Shown here: in pieces, positions 44,459 to 53,296 of the stretch
Numbering within the stretch: position 1 is the stretch's first letter
How the letters are laid out: every line of letters starts with the position of its first letter
From: Streptomyces qinglanensis
GTDB lineage: Bacteria > Actinomycetota > Actinomycetes > Streptomycetales > Streptomycetaceae
Direction of reading: 5' to 3'
Assembly: GCF_900111245.1 (NCBI RefSeq)
Contig: NZ_FOGO01000012.1
Span: 184,015-248,014 of the forward strand
DNA length: 64,000 nucleotides
Translations under genes and position numbers: made by a program
Notes under the pieces: generated by a model
What the model was told of the DNA's origin: nothing
The model's database searches: none
The model's input: the letters and a program-made list of their open reading frames with translations, nothing else

Positions 44459-44824
44459 GTGCCGACCTATCAGTACCAGTGCACCGAGTGCGGCGAGGGC
44501 CTCGAGGTGGTGCAGAAGTTCACGGACGACTCGCTGACCGAGTGCCCCGGCTGCCAGGGCCACCTCAAGAAGGTCTACTCGGCGGTCGGCATCGTCTTCA
44601 AGGGCTCCGGCTTCTACCGCAACGACAGCCGCAGCTCCTCGTCGAGCAGCAGCAAGGCGTCCGGTGGCTCCTCCTCGGACTCGACCGCGAAGAGCGGCGA
44701 GACCAAGAGCTCGTCCTCCACCTCGGACTCCTCGTCGTCCGGCTCCTCCTCGTCCTCCTCGGAGACGAAGTCCTCCGGGAAGAGCGAGAGCAAGAGCAGC
44801 AGCAAGGCGGCCACGTCGGCCTGA
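44459..44824 (+). CDS. FmdB-type zinc-ribbon protein, Ruc-like redox chaperone
   Basis: A 121-residue protein. Residues 1-50 are an FmdB zinc ribbon (PTYQYQCTECGEG, then ECPGCQG) with two C-x-x-C knuckles. The remaining 70 residues are almost only Ser, Lys, Thr and Gly and must be disordered. The same architecture and HrcA control describe M. tuberculosis Ruc (Rv0991c), a zinc protein that becomes a chaperone on oxidation. The CIRCE element here and the shared gene neighbourhood support orthology. GTG 44459 has AGGAGG upstream. The Ser/Lys tail differs from the mycobacterial tail sequence, so function is inferred. Confidence 0.85.
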   Translation: MPTYQYQCTECGEGLEVVQKFTDDSLTECPGCQGHLKKVYSAVGIVFKGSGFYRNDSRSSSSSSSKASGGSSSDSTAKSGETKSSSSTSDSSSSGSSSSSSETKSSGKSESKSSSKAATSA

Positions 44825-44973
44825 GCCGCCGCTTCGGACCGCGTCGCCGCCCGCGGCCCGGTCCGCCGGCTCCGCCGACCGCCCCCGGGGCCCGCGCCGG
44901 ACGGCACGGGCCTCTCGCAGTCCCTCCCTCTGCCGTGGGTCCGGCCCCCTGCCCCGCATCCGGTGTGCGCCCT

Positions 44974-44979
44974 TAGGGT
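44974..44979 (+). promoter_or_regulatory. -10 box of leaderless mtnP
   Basis: TAGGGT ends six bases before ATG 44986, with no ribosome site in between. The 44825-44973 stretch contains no gene. Confidence 0.5.
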
Positions 44980-44985
44980 GACCGC

Positions 44986-45822
44986 ATGAGCGAACAGGCA
45001 GAGATCGGCATCATCGGCGGTTCCGGCTTCTACTCCTTCCTCGACGAGGTGACCGAGGTCACTGTCGAGACGCCCTACGGGCCGCCGAGCGATTCACTCT
45101 TCCTGGGAGAGACCGGCGGCCGCCGGGTGGCCTTCCTCCCGCGCCACGGCCGCGGCCACCACCTGCCCCCGAACCGGATCAACTACCGCGCCAATCTCTG
45201 GGCGCTGCGCTCGCTGGGCGTGCGCCAGATCATCGCGCCGTGCGCGGTGGGCGGCCTGCAGCCGGAGTTCGGCCCCGGCACTCTCGTGATCCCGGATCAA
45301 CTGGTGGACCGCACCAAGTCCCGGCAGCAGACCTTCTTCGACGGTCAGGAACTCCCCGACGGCAGCGTCCCCCGGGTCGTCCACGTCGCTTTCGCGGACC
45401 CCTACTGCGAGGCGGGCCGCCAGGCCGGACTGCGGGCGGCCCGCGCCCGGGGCTGGCAGGCGGTGGACGGCGGCACGCTGTGCGTGGTCGAGGGGCCGCG
45501 CTTCTCCACCCGCGCCGAGTCCCGCTGGCACGCGGCCCAGGGCTGGTCCGTGGTGGGCATGACCGGGCATCCCGAGGCGATCCTGGCCCGCGAACTGGAG
45601 CTGTGCTACTCCTCGCTGGCCCTGGTCACAGACCTGGACGCGGGTGCCGAGGCCGGCGACGGCGTCTCGCACGAGGAGGTGCTGCAGGTCTTCGCCCAGA
45701 ACATCGGCCGGCTGCGCGAGGTGCTCTTCGACGCGGTGAGCGAACTGCCCGCCGTCGACGAACGCAAGTGCGAGTGCGGCTCGGCGTTGGGCGGAATGGA
45801 GCCCGGCATCACGCTCCCCTGA
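44986..45822 (+). CDS. mtnP: S-methyl-5'-thioadenosine phosphorylase
   Basis: A 278-residue purine phosphorylase that recycles methylthioadenosine from polyamine and related synthesis. Motifs: GIIGGSGFY (phosphate loop), FLPRHGRGHHLPPNRINYRANLWAL, VGGLQPEFGPG, VEGPRFSTRAES and GMTGHPEAILARE (base and ribose contacts). The NYRANLWAL block is typical of MTAP, not of PNP. The C-terminus has a C-x-C (KCECGS). It is separated by 161 bases from the FmdB gene and may be transcribed from its own leaderless promoter. Confidence 0.94.
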   Translation: MSEQAEIGIIGGSGFYSFLDEVTEVTVETPYGPPSDSLFLGETGGRRVAFLPRHGRGHHLPPNRINYRANLWALRSLGVRQIIAPCAVGGLQPEFGPGTLVIPDQLVDRTKSRQQTFFDGQELPDGSVPRVVHVAFADPYCEAGRQAGLRAARARGWQAVDGGTLCVVEGPRFSTRAESRWHAAQGWSVVGMTGHPEAILARELELCYSSLALVTDLDAGAEAGDGVSHEEVLQVFAQNIGRLREVLFDAVSELPAVDERKCECGSALGGMEPGITLP

Positions 45823-45937
45823 GCGGTTCCGTCCCCCTCCCGGGGGACGGAGTTGTCCACAACTGCTCGGTCGTCCACAGGTTTCCGGGCCCGTCAGCAG
45901 GATTCCGGCACAGCGTCCACGGTGGTCTCCGAAGGCC

Positions 45938-46555
45938 GTGAACACGCGGCTCCTCTCCCTGTGCTGGCTGGTGGTGAGCGTCGTGCCCGGTTCCCGGAAG
46001 CCCCTCCCGGAGGATCTCCCCCTCCGTACGTGCCTGCGCGCTCCGGTGCCCGACTTCCCACCCGTCCGGGCCGGGCGGGGCGCTCGCTTTCCGCGCCGCG
46101 GCAGGCCGGGGCGGCGCCGGTTCCTGCCGGCGGCGCTGGCCGCCGGTGCAGCGGCTCTCGCTCTGACTGCGACGGGCAGCGGGCCGTCACCGCAGGACGA
46201 GAGCGGCGCCACGGGCTCCGGCCCGGCGGCAGAACGGCGCAGCGCCGTGAGAACGGTGACAGGCGGGGAGGCGGGGGAAGCCCCCGTCTCGGTCCCCGTG
46301 CGGATCGCCGATGCGGCGACAGTCCGGCTGCTGAGCCCCGGTGACCGGATCGATGTGCTCGCGAGCACATCGAAGAGCACTTCCGCCCGCGTCGTGGCCA
46401 CACAGGTCCGAGTGGCTCAGGTGCCCGAGGACCGGGACACTGTCTCGGGCGGGGGAGCCGACGGGGCGCTGATCGTCGTCGTCGTTCCCCGGCGGACAGC
46501 GGCGGCGCTCGCGGGCGCCGCGGCGAAGTCCCGGTTGGCGGTGACGCTGTGCTGA
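45938..46555 (+). CDS. SAF/RcpC-CpaB-like protein
   Basis: A 205-residue protein. An N-terminal basic region is followed by one hydrophobic segment (about 65-80, LPAALAAGAAALALTA), then an extracytoplasmic SAF/RcpC-like domain (APVSVPVRIADAATVRLLSPGDRIDVLAST, then VVVVPRRTAAALAGAAA). In Flp pilus systems such proteins help secretin assembly, but no pilus gene is nearby. GTG 45938 has GAAGG upstream. It precedes mscL by 171 bases; a shared transcript is possible. Function uncertain. Confidence 0.75.
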   Translation: MNTRLLSLCWLVVSVVPGSRKPLPEDLPLRTCLRAPVPDFPPVRAGRGARFPRRGRPGRRRFLPAALAAGAAALALTATGSGPSPQDESGATGSGPAAERRSAVRTVTGGEAGEAPVSVPVRIADAATVRLLSPGDRIDVLASTSKSTSARVVATQVRVAQVPEDRDTVSGGGADGALIVVVVPRRTAAALAGAAAKSRLAVTLC

Positions 46556-46726
46556 GCCGTCCGTCGCCCCCGCTGCTCCGGAGGCCGCGGATCCGGTCGT
46601 GCATGAACCCGTGTGTGCCAGGGCAGGCGAGCAGCCGGTCCCGTCCGCGGGCGCTGTCGGTTCCGTGCGCTCTCGGTCTCCCGCTCGCTGTCAGCATCGT
46701 CATCTGGTTCTGGAAGAGGAAGTCCG

Positions 46727-47287
46727 TTGAGCAACGACGCACCCGCACCCGAGAAGAAGGGCGTACTGACCGGCTTCAGGGAGTTCCTGATGCGCGGCAA
46801 CGTGGTCGAACTGGCCGTCGCCGTGGTCATCGGAGCAGCCTTCAGCAAGATCGTCGAAGCCGTCGTCAACGGTTTCATCAACCCCCTGGTCGGCGCCATC
46901 GGGACCAAGGACCTGGACAAGTACCGCTCCTGCCTGAAGGGCCCCTGCGAGGTCAGTCCGACGGGCGAGGTGACCTCGGGCATCCCGATCCACTGGGGTC
47001 CGGTGCTCAGCGCAGCGCTGACCTTCCTGATCACGGCGGCGGTCGTCTACTTCCTCATGATCCTGCCGATGAACAGGTTCAACGAGCGCCGGGCGGCCAA
47101 GGCCGCCCCGGAGGAAGCCGCTCCGGCGGACGCGGCCAAGACCGAGGTCGAGCTGCTCACCGAGATCCGCGATGCCCTGCTCGCCCAGCGCGCGGGCGGG
47201 AGCGGCTCCCCGGACAGCCCTGCGGCCACCGCTGCGGACAGCCTGGTGGGACCGCAGCGCGACGGGGGCGCCGGCCCCCGGAAGTAG
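46727..47287 (+). CDS. mscL: MscL, large-conductance mechanosensitive channel
   Basis: A 186-residue channel that opens at high membrane tension to release solutes on hypo-osmotic shock. Family marks: GFREFLMRGNVVELAVAVVIGAAFSKIV (TM1 and gate), GFINPLVGAI, a periplasmic loop with two cysteines, TM2 (LTFLITAAVVYFLMILPMN) and the cytoplasmic bundle (EVELLTEIRDALLAQR). The tail is about 20 residues longer than usual. The start is TTG 46727, six bases after GGAAGAGGAA; no in-frame ATG fits. Confidence 0.94.
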   Translation: MSNDAPAPEKKGVLTGFREFLMRGNVVELAVAVVIGAAFSKIVEAVVNGFINPLVGAIGTKDLDKYRSCLKGPCEVSPTGEVTSGIPIHWGPVLSAALTFLITAAVVYFLMILPMNRFNERRAAKAAPEEAAPADAAKTEVELLTEIRDALLAQRAGGSGSPDSPAATAADSLVGPQRDGGAGPRK

Positions 47288-47552
47288 CGCCGGAAGCCCC
47301 GGCAACAGCGCCCCTTCGCCCCTTGGACAGCGGGACCCCCCGTTGTCCAGGGGACGGCCGCGGTCCGGGAGGCGGCTGTTGTGCGGAGGGCCACCGCTCC
47401 TCGGCGGGTGACCGCGCTCCGGCCTGCGGCCGCTGTCCGAAGCGCGGCCGCTGTCCGGAGCGCGGCGGCTGCCCGGCGGCGGAGCGCGGCGTCCGGGGCG
47501 CCCTGCCGGCAGCGGTACCCCGTCGGCGCTCCTGGGGCGCAGCGGAGCGGGC

Positions 47553-47753
47553 TCAGAGGTGGTGGGGCGGCTTCTCGTCCAGGAAGCGCGCGAGGTCGCC
47601 GCTGGCTCCTGCGGAACCACTGCCCGCGCCCTCGCCCCAGCCCCGGTCGGTGTCGTCGGCGGACGGGCGGGTCAGCGGGTCGTCGAAGACCAGCGAGGCC
47701 GCCGCGTCACGCGGGGTGCCGGGCCGGTCGGAGGACTGCGGGTCGACGCTCAT
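47553..47753 (-). CDS. Small hypothetical acidic protein
   Basis: A 66-residue, Asp/Ser/Gly-rich protein with SLVFDDPLTRPSADDTDRGW near the middle and ARFLDEKPPHH at its end. Although short, it has GC-biased third positions, a clear ATG and a TACGCT box six bases upstream (leaderless). It lies in the same place relative to mscL and the P1 peptidase gene as small genes of other Streptomyces, in my recollection. Function unknown. The stretch 47288-47552 holds no other gene. Confidence 0.6.
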   Translation of the reverse strand: MSVDPQSSDRPGTPRDAAASLVFDDPLTRPSADDTDRGWGEGAGSGSAGASGDLARFLDEKPPHHL

Positions 47754-47800
47754 GGCTCAAGCGTACGGCCGTCGCACGTGGCTGCTGGTATTGATGCCCC

Positions 47801-48952
47801 ATGGACACTCACGGCGGCCAGGAGCCGCACCCCGCGCAGGAGCAGCCGGCCCGCACCCGGGACGCGCTGACCGACGTGCCCGGCCTGCGCGTGGGCCACG
47901 CCCAGCGCGACGGGGACGGCTGGCTCACCGGGACGACCGTGGTGCTGGCTCCGCAGGAGGGCGCCGTCGCGGGAGTCGACTGCCGGGGCGGGGCCCCGGG
48001 GACGCGCGAGACGGACGCGCTGGACCCGCGGAACCTGGTGGAGCGCATCCACGCCGTCGTCCTCAGCGGCGGCAGCGCGTTCGGCCTGGACGCCGCAACC
48101 GGGGTGATGAGCTGGCTGGAGGAGCAGGGCCGGGGTGTGCAGGTGGGAGCCGACCCCTCGCAGGTCGTGCCGGTGGTCCCGGCGGCGGTCATCTTCGACC
48201 TGGGGCGCGGGGGCCGCTGGAACGCCCGGCCGGATGCGGAGCTGGGCCGCGAGGCGGTGGAAGCGGCCGCGGCGACACCGCCGGGGGCACCGGTGGCGGA
48301 GGGCAGTGTCGGTGCCGGGACGGGGGCCGTCGTCGGCGGCCTCAAGGGCGGCACGGGCACGGCGAGCACCCGGCTGGCCTCCGGAGCGGTGGTCGGTGCA
48401 CTGGTGGTGCTGAATGCGGCGGGGTCGGCGACGGACCCGGCCACGGGAGTGCTCTACGGCGAACTGGCCGACGGTCTGCCGCACATCCCGTCCGAGGACG
48501 AGCACGCCGAGGCCGAGATACTGCGCTCCGAGGCGAGGGAGGAGACCGACCGGCGCGTCGCGGGGACGCTGCGGCCCGCCCTGAACACCACGCTCGTGGT
48601 GCTGGGGACGGACACGGCGCTCACCCGCGCACAGGCGCAGCGGCTGGCCGGAAGTGCCCACGACGGCCTGGCCAGGGCGGTGCGCCCGGTACATCTCATG
48701 CACGACGGCGACACGGTCTTCGCCCTGGCCACGGGGGCACGCGAGCTGGAGACCGGCGAGTTCAACGAGGTGCTGGCAGCGGGCGCCGACGTCGTGGTCA
48801 AGGCCGTGGTCAAGGCGGTGCGGGCCGCGGGAGGGGTGGATGGGCCGGGCGGTGTCTTTCCGTCCTACAGCGATCTCTACGGTCCCGCGCTCCCCGGAGC
48901 GGACGAGGCCGGTTCCTCGGTCGAGCACGAGGAGCGCGACGCCGGACGCTGA
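47801..48952 (+). CDS. P1 family (DmpA-like) aminopeptidase
   Basis: A 383-residue Ntn-type peptidase that cuts itself to form two chains. Marks: LTDVPGLRVGHAQ at the start, VLSGGSAFGLDAATGVM, GTGAVVGGLKGGTGTAS and the cleavage site in PALNTTLVVL, where the residue after Asn becomes the nucleophile. The family acts on short peptides, esters or nylon oligomers. ATG 47801 has no ribosome site; a TATTGAT element five bases upstream may give a leaderless message. It is divergent from the small 66-residue gene. The next 160 bases downstream contain nothing seen. Confidence 0.88.
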   Translation: MDTHGGQEPHPAQEQPARTRDALTDVPGLRVGHAQRDGDGWLTGTTVVLAPQEGAVAGVDCRGGAPGTRETDALDPRNLVERIHAVVLSGGSAFGLDAATGVMSWLEEQGRGVQVGADPSQVVPVVPAAVIFDLGRGGRWNARPDAELGREAVEAAAATPPGAPVAEGSVGAGTGAVVGGLKGGTGTASTRLASGAVVGALVVLNAAGSATDPATGVLYGELADGLPHIPSEDEHAEAEILRSEAREETDRRVAGTLRPALNTTLVVLGTDTALTRAQAQRLAGSAHDGLARAVRPVHLMHDGDTVFALATGARELETGEFNEVLAAGADVVVKAVVKAVRAAGGVDGPGGVFPSYSDLYGPALPGADEAGSSVEHEERDAGR

Positions 48953-49113
48953 CGGAGTCCCCCCGGCCCCGGCCTGCCGGCACGCGGTGCCCGTGGCGGT
49001 CGACGGCACCGGCCGGTCCGGCCCGCCGGGCGGCGGGCCGGGGACCGGTGCCGCGGCGGGACGTGCCGGAGCGGCCGTCGGACGGGACAGCCGGGCCGCC
49101 GGGCGGGATCCGC

Positions 49114-51258
49114 TCAGACGCCTGCCGGAACGCGCGGCTCCGCGCTGTCCTGCGCCGGGCTGCTCCGTACCTCCGGGGTCTGCTTGCGCACGCCCTTGAG
49201 GAGGAGCGTCGCCCCGGCCGTGACCAGGGTTCCGGCCGCGATGGCGACGAGGTAGAGCAGCGGCGAGCCGATCAGCGGCACGACGAAGATGCCGCCGTGC
49301 GGCGCCCGCAGCGTGCTCCCGAAGCCCATGGAGAGGGCCCCGGTGACGGCTCCGCCCGCCATGGAGGCGGGGATGACCCGCAGCGGGTCGGCGGCGGCGA
49401 ACGGAATCGCCCCCTCGCTGATGAAGGAGGCGCCGAGCACCCAGGCGGCCTTGCCGTTCTCCCGCTCGGTCCTGGTGAACAGGCTGCCGCGGACGGTCGT
49501 GGCGAGGGCCATGCCCAAGGGCGGCACCATTCCGGCTGCCATGGCGGCGGCCATCACCATCAGGCTGCCGTTGCCGGGGTCGGCGCTGGCGATACCGCCG
49601 GTGGCGAAGGTGTAGGCGACCTTGTTGACGGGCCCGCCCAGGTCGAAGCACATCATCAGGCCGATGAGCAGCCCGAGCAGGACGGCGTTGGTGCCGGTCA
49701 GGCCGCCGAGCCAGTCGGTCATGGCCTGCTGAGCGGTGGCGATGGGCTTGCCGACCACCACGAACATGAGGGCGCCGACGAGCGCCGACGAGAGCAGCGG
49801 GATGACGACGACCGGCATGATGCCGCGCAGCACGGCCGGAACGCCGACTCGCTGGACGGCCATCACGAGGGCGCCCGCGAGCAGTCCCGCCACCAGTCCG
49901 CCCAGGAAGCCCGCCTCGATCTGAACCGCGACGGCACCACCCACGAAACCGGGCACGAGGCCGGGCCGGTCGGCCATGCCGTAGGCGATGTACCCGGCGA
50001 GAACGGGGACGAGGAATCCGAAGGCGAGTCCGCCGATCTGGTTGAGCAGGGCCGCCCAGCTGTGGACCTCGGTCCACACGAAGTGGTCGGCGACGGACTT
50101 GGCCCCGGCGATCTCGTAGCCGCCGAGAGCGAAGGAGAGGGCGATCAGCAGCCCTCCGGCGGCGACGAACGGGACCATGTAGCTGACGCCGGTCATCAGC
50201 CAGGTCCGCAGCCGGGTACCGAATCCGTCGCCCTGCGCGGCCCCTGCGTCCATGGGCGCGGAGGTGGTGGGCCGGGGGGCCTGCTCACCCCGTTCGGCCT
50301 TGTCGCGGGCCTCCCGGAGCAGTTCGGCGGGGCGATTGATGGCGGCCTTGACGCCGACGTCGACGGTGGGCTTGCCCGCGAAGCGTTCCCGCTCCCGTAC
50401 TTCGACATCGTGCGCGAAGATCACGGCGTCCGCGGCGGCGATCACCGCCGGGTCGACCCGCTGGAACCCGGCCGAGCCCTGCGTCTCGACGGTGAGCAGG
50501 GTGCCGGCCGCGTCCTCCTCGGCCGCCCGCTCCAGCGACTCGGCGGCCATGTAGGTGTGGGCGATACCGGTGGGGCAGGAGGTGACGGCGACGACACGGA
50601 AGGGCTCGGACGACGCGGCGCCGGATCCGCCTTCTTCGGTCGTCGCGGACCCTTGCGAGGACTCCGGCAGCTCGGGGTGCTCCGAGTCCGGTCCCGGTGG
50701 CTCCGTGCTCTGCGGCTCCACCTGCTGCGGCTGCGGCTCCTGCCCGCTCGGTGCCGCCGCGCGTCCGGACTCCGACGGCTGCTCGGGCTGCTCCTCCGCC
50801 GCGGACGTGTCCGGTGCGGAGTCGCCGCGTATCAGCGCCGATGCCTGCTCCGGGTCCGCGGCGGAGCGGAGGGCGGCGGTGAACTGGGGGTCGGCCAGCC
50901 GGCGGGCGAGCGCGGACAGGATGGTCAGATGCTCGCTGTCCGCCCCGTCGGGTGCCGCGATCAGGAAGACGAGGTCGGCGGGGCCGTCCGGGGCGCCGAA
51001 GTCGATCGGCTCCCGGGGACGGCCGAAGGCGAGCGTGGGCTCGCTGACGTGGGTGCTGCGGCAGTGGGGGATGCCGATACCCCCGTCCAGGCCCGTCGGC
51101 ATCTGCGCCTCGCGGGCCTCGACGTCGGCGAGGAATCCGTCGAGGTCGGTGACGCGGCCCAGCGACACCATCCGCTCCGCGAGCGAGCGGGCGGCCTCGG
51201 ACTTGGTGGCGGCGGGCAGGTCGAGATCGACGAGTTCCGCGGTGATCAACTGGCTCAT
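49114..51258 (-). CDS. fruA: FruA, PTS fructose transporter IIABC
   Basis: A 714-residue fused PTS permease that takes up fructose as fructose-1-phosphate. IIA (1-150) holds the phosphorylated His65 in GIGIPHCRS. A Pro/Glu/Ser-rich linker follows. IIB (220-320) has Cys228 in VVAVTSCPTG. IIC (365-690) has about nine membrane segments with GGPVNKVAYTFA and LGASFISEGAIPFAAADP. Domain order A-B-C is usual for actinobacteria. ATG 51258 overlaps the fruK stop as ATGA. Last gene of the fruR-fruK-fruA operon. Confidence 0.95.
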   Translation of the reverse strand: MSQLITAELVDLDLPAATKSEAARSLAERMVSLGRVTDLDGFLADVEAREAQMPTGLDGGIGIPHCRSTHVSEPTLAFGRPREPIDFGAPDGPADLVFLIAAPDGADSEHLTILSALARRLADPQFTAALRSAADPEQASALIRGDSAPDTSAAEEQPEQPSESGRAAAPSGQEPQPQQVEPQSTEPPGPDSEHPELPESSQGSATTEEGGSGAASSEPFRVVAVTSCPTGIAHTYMAAESLERAAEEDAAGTLLTVETQGSAGFQRVDPAVIAAADAVIFAHDVEVRERERFAGKPTVDVGVKAAINRPAELLREARDKAERGEQAPRPTTSAPMDAGAAQGDGFGTRLRTWLMTGVSYMVPFVAAGGLLIALSFALGGYEIAGAKSVADHFVWTEVHSWAALLNQIGGLAFGFLVPVLAGYIAYGMADRPGLVPGFVGGAVAVQIEAGFLGGLVAGLLAGALVMAVQRVGVPAVLRGIMPVVVIPLLSSALVGALMFVVVGKPIATAQQAMTDWLGGLTGTNAVLLGLLIGLMMCFDLGGPVNKVAYTFATGGIASADPGNGSLMVMAAAMAAGMVPPLGMALATTVRGSLFTRTERENGKAAWVLGASFISEGAIPFAAADPLRVIPASMAGGAVTGALSMGFGSTLRAPHGGIFVVPLIGSPLLYLVAIAAGTLVTAGATLLLKGVRKQTPEVRSSPAQDSAEPRVPAGV

Positions 51259-52223
51259 CGGACGGCTCCGTTGACGTCGGGGAGAAGGGGAAGGTCCAAG
51301 GGGACGTCGGTGGTCACGGTGACCGCTTCCGGACGGATGTCGTCCGGTCCGGGCATCTGGCTGCCGGGAAGCTGTACGGCGGCAGCGCCGTGCGCCACGG
51401 CCGAGACCAGCGCCCGGGCCCGTGCGCCGCCTGCTGTCAGGAAGCCCGCCAGCGAGGCGTCGCCCGCGCCCACATCGCTGCGGACGGTGGCGACGGGAGC
51501 GGTCCCGAAGTAGGTCCCCGTGTTGTCCACGAGGAGTTGTCCGGTGGCACCGAGGCTGGCCAGGACCGCTCCCGCGCCGGCCGCCCGCACCTCGTCGGCT
51601 GCCTTGACGGCGTCTCCGACGGTGGTGAGGGTGCGGCCGACGACCTCGGCGAGTTCCTCGGCGTTGGGCTTGACCACGTCGGGGCGCGCGGAGAGGGCCG
51701 CCGCCAGCGCGGGTCCTGAGGTGTCGAGCGCGACCTGGACGCCGTTCTCCCGGGCCCGGCTGACGACGGCCGCGTACCACTCGTGGGAGAGGCCGCGGGG
51801 AAGGCTTCCGCTGCACACCAGCCAGCGCGCGCGGCTGCGGGCGGCCTCGGCCGCCAGTGTGTCCAGGAGCGCACGGGACTCGGCGGCACCGATGTCGGGA
51901 CCAGCAGCGTTGATCTTGGTCAGGGTGCCGTCCGGTTCGGCCAGGGCGACATTGACCCGGGTGGAGCCGTCCACCGGCACTCCGGCCACGGCGACGCCGA
52001 GTCCGCCGAGGAGTTGGGCGAGGAGGGCGCCCTCGGGACCGCCGAGCGGCAGTACGGCCACGGTGGGGTGTCCTGCAGCGGCCACCGCTCGGGAGACGTT
52101 GACGCCTTTGCCGCCCGGGTCGACCCGGTCGGCCCCGGCGCGCAGCACGGCGCCGCGGCCGAGCCCGGGGATCTCGTAGGTGCGGTCCAGGCTGGGGTTG
52201 GGAGTGATGGTGAGGACGGTCAT
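51255..52223 (-). CDS. fruK: FruK, 1-phosphofructokinase
   Basis: A 322-residue PfkB-family kinase converting fructose-1-phosphate to fructose-1,6-bisphosphate. Motifs: LTITPNPSLDRTY (family start), DPGGKGVNVSRAVAAAG and the C-terminal VGAGDASLAGFL with the catalytic Asp. The usual family form is VGAGDSMVAGF, so Ser-to-Ala is a mild change next to the Asp. ATG 52223 is chosen on homology; a longer open frame to 52565 overlaps fruR and is a shadow. It is 45 bases from fruR. Confidence 0.95.
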   Translation of the reverse strand: MTVLTITPNPSLDRTYEIPGLGRGAVLRAGADRVDPGGKGVNVSRAVAAAGHPTVAVLPLGGPEGALLAQLLGGLGVAVAGVPVDGSTRVNVALAEPDGTLTKINAAGPDIGAAESRALLDTLAAEAARSRARWLVCSGSLPRGLSHEWYAAVVSRARENGVQVALDTSGPALAAALSARPDVVKPNAEELAEVVGRTLTTVGDAVKAADEVRAAGAGAVLASLGATGQLLVDNTGTYFGTAPVATVRSDVGAGDASLAGFLTAGGARARALVSAVAHGAAAVQLPGSQMPGPDDIRPEAVTVTTDVPLDLPLLPDVNGAVR

Positions 52224-52267
52224 GGAGGTCCAGAGGTTGTTGCGGCATGCCGGGGCGGAGGGAGGGT

Positions 52268-53029
52268 TCAGACCCGTTGGACCCGGGTGCCCTGGTCTTC
52301 GATGGCCCGTGTCTCGTCCGGGCTCAGGCCGGTGTCGGTGATGAGGAGGTCGACCTGGGAGAGGTCGCCGAAGCGGGCGAAGTACTCCTCCCCCGCTTTG
52401 GTGGAGTCGGCCAGGAGCACCACATGCCGGGCGGCGGCCATCATCGTGCGCTTGACTGCTGCTTCGGCCAGATCGGGGGTGGTGAGGCCGCCGTCGACGG
52501 AGAACCCGTTGGTGGCGAGGAAGAGCACATCGGCCTTGATCTCGCCGTAGGTCCGCAGGGCCCACGCGTCGACCGCAGCCCGGGTGCGGTGCCGCACCCT
52601 TCCGCCGACGATGTGCAGTTCGATCCCTGCATGGTCGGCAAGGCGTGCCGCGGTGGGCAGGGCGTGGGTGAGGACGGTCAGCGAGATGTCGGCGGGCATG
52701 TCCGAGGCGAGCCGGGCCGTAGTGCTGCCTGCGTCGAGCACCACGCTGCCTTCCCGGGGCAGCTGCGCGAGGGCGGCCTGCGCGATGCGCTCCTTCTCCT
52801 CGGTGGCCGCTGATTCCCGGGCTGCCAGGTCGGGCTCGAAGCCGATGCGCCCCGCGGGGATGGCCCCGCCGTGGACGCGTCGTACGAGTCCGGCACGGTC
52901 CAGCGCCTTGAGATCACGGCGCACCGTCTCGGCGGTGACGTCGAACTCGGCAGCCAGGGACAGCACGTCCACCCGGCCCTGCTCTTCGGCGGTACGGAGG
53001 ATGGCCTGCTGGCGCTCCGGTGCGTACAT
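52268..53029 (-). CDS. fruR: FruR, DeoR-family repressor of the fructose operon
   Basis: A 253-residue DeoR/GlpR type regulator. The helix-turn-helix is at residues 1-55 (RQQAILRTAEEQGRV, FDVTAETVRRDLKALDRAGL). The C-terminal sugar-phosphate domain has LDAGSTTARLA and a conserved Lys/Asp region. In Streptomyces the matching FruR responds to fructose-1-phosphate and controls the operon it heads. A CACAAACA motif (TGTTTGTG on the minus strand) at 53126-53133 is a possible operator. ATG 53029. Confidence 0.92.
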   Translation of the reverse strand: MYAPERQQAILRTAEEQGRVDVLSLAAEFDVTAETVRRDLKALDRAGLVRRVHGGAIPAGRIGFEPDLAARESAATEEKERIAQAALAQLPREGSVVLDAGSTTARLASDMPADISLTVLTHALPTAARLADHAGIELHIVGGRVRHRTRAAVDAWALRTYGEIKADVLFLATNGFSVDGGLTTPDLAEAAVKRTMMAAARHVVLLADSTKAGEEYFARFGDLSQVDLLITDTGLSPDETRAIEDQGTRVQRV

Positions 53030-53125
53030 GTGGTTTCAGGTCCGTTCCATGCCCGATCGTGTGACTTCTCCGCGAGACTACGACCGGGAGGCCATAAAGT
53101 AAACCCACTCGGGCATCGCTTCGGA

Positions 53126-53133
53126 CACAAACA
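53126..53133 (-). promoter_or_regulatory. Possible FruR operator half-site
   Basis: TGTTTGTG on the minus strand, about 100 bases upstream of fruR. It resembles TGTTTG-containing operators of DeoR regulators; only one copy is seen, so support is weak. Confidence 0.3.
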
Positions 53134-53214
53134 GACCCAGGAATGGTGGAGGCGGCGGGAGGGCGGGCGGGGGGAGGGGAAAGGAAGCAGAGAGCACCCA
53201 TGGCAGACAGCAAA

Positions 53215-53248
53215 GAGCCCCGGTGCTCGGGGGAGGGCACCGGGGCTC
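53215..53248 (-). terminator. Rho-independent terminator of hrdD
   Basis: Arms 53215-53226 and 53237-53248 pair perfectly over 12 bases. On the minus strand the hairpin is followed by TTTG. It lies 49 bases after the hrdD stop. Confidence 0.75.
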
Positions 53249-53296
53249 GTCCTTGGGGGCGGCGACGGGGGCGGGCCGGAGAATCGGCCTGAGGGG

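Noticed and set aside
46549..51513. 1654-codon open frame across mscL to fruA
   Set aside because: A high-GC artefact spanning several real genes on both strands. It contains long Arg/Gly-rich nonsense stretches.
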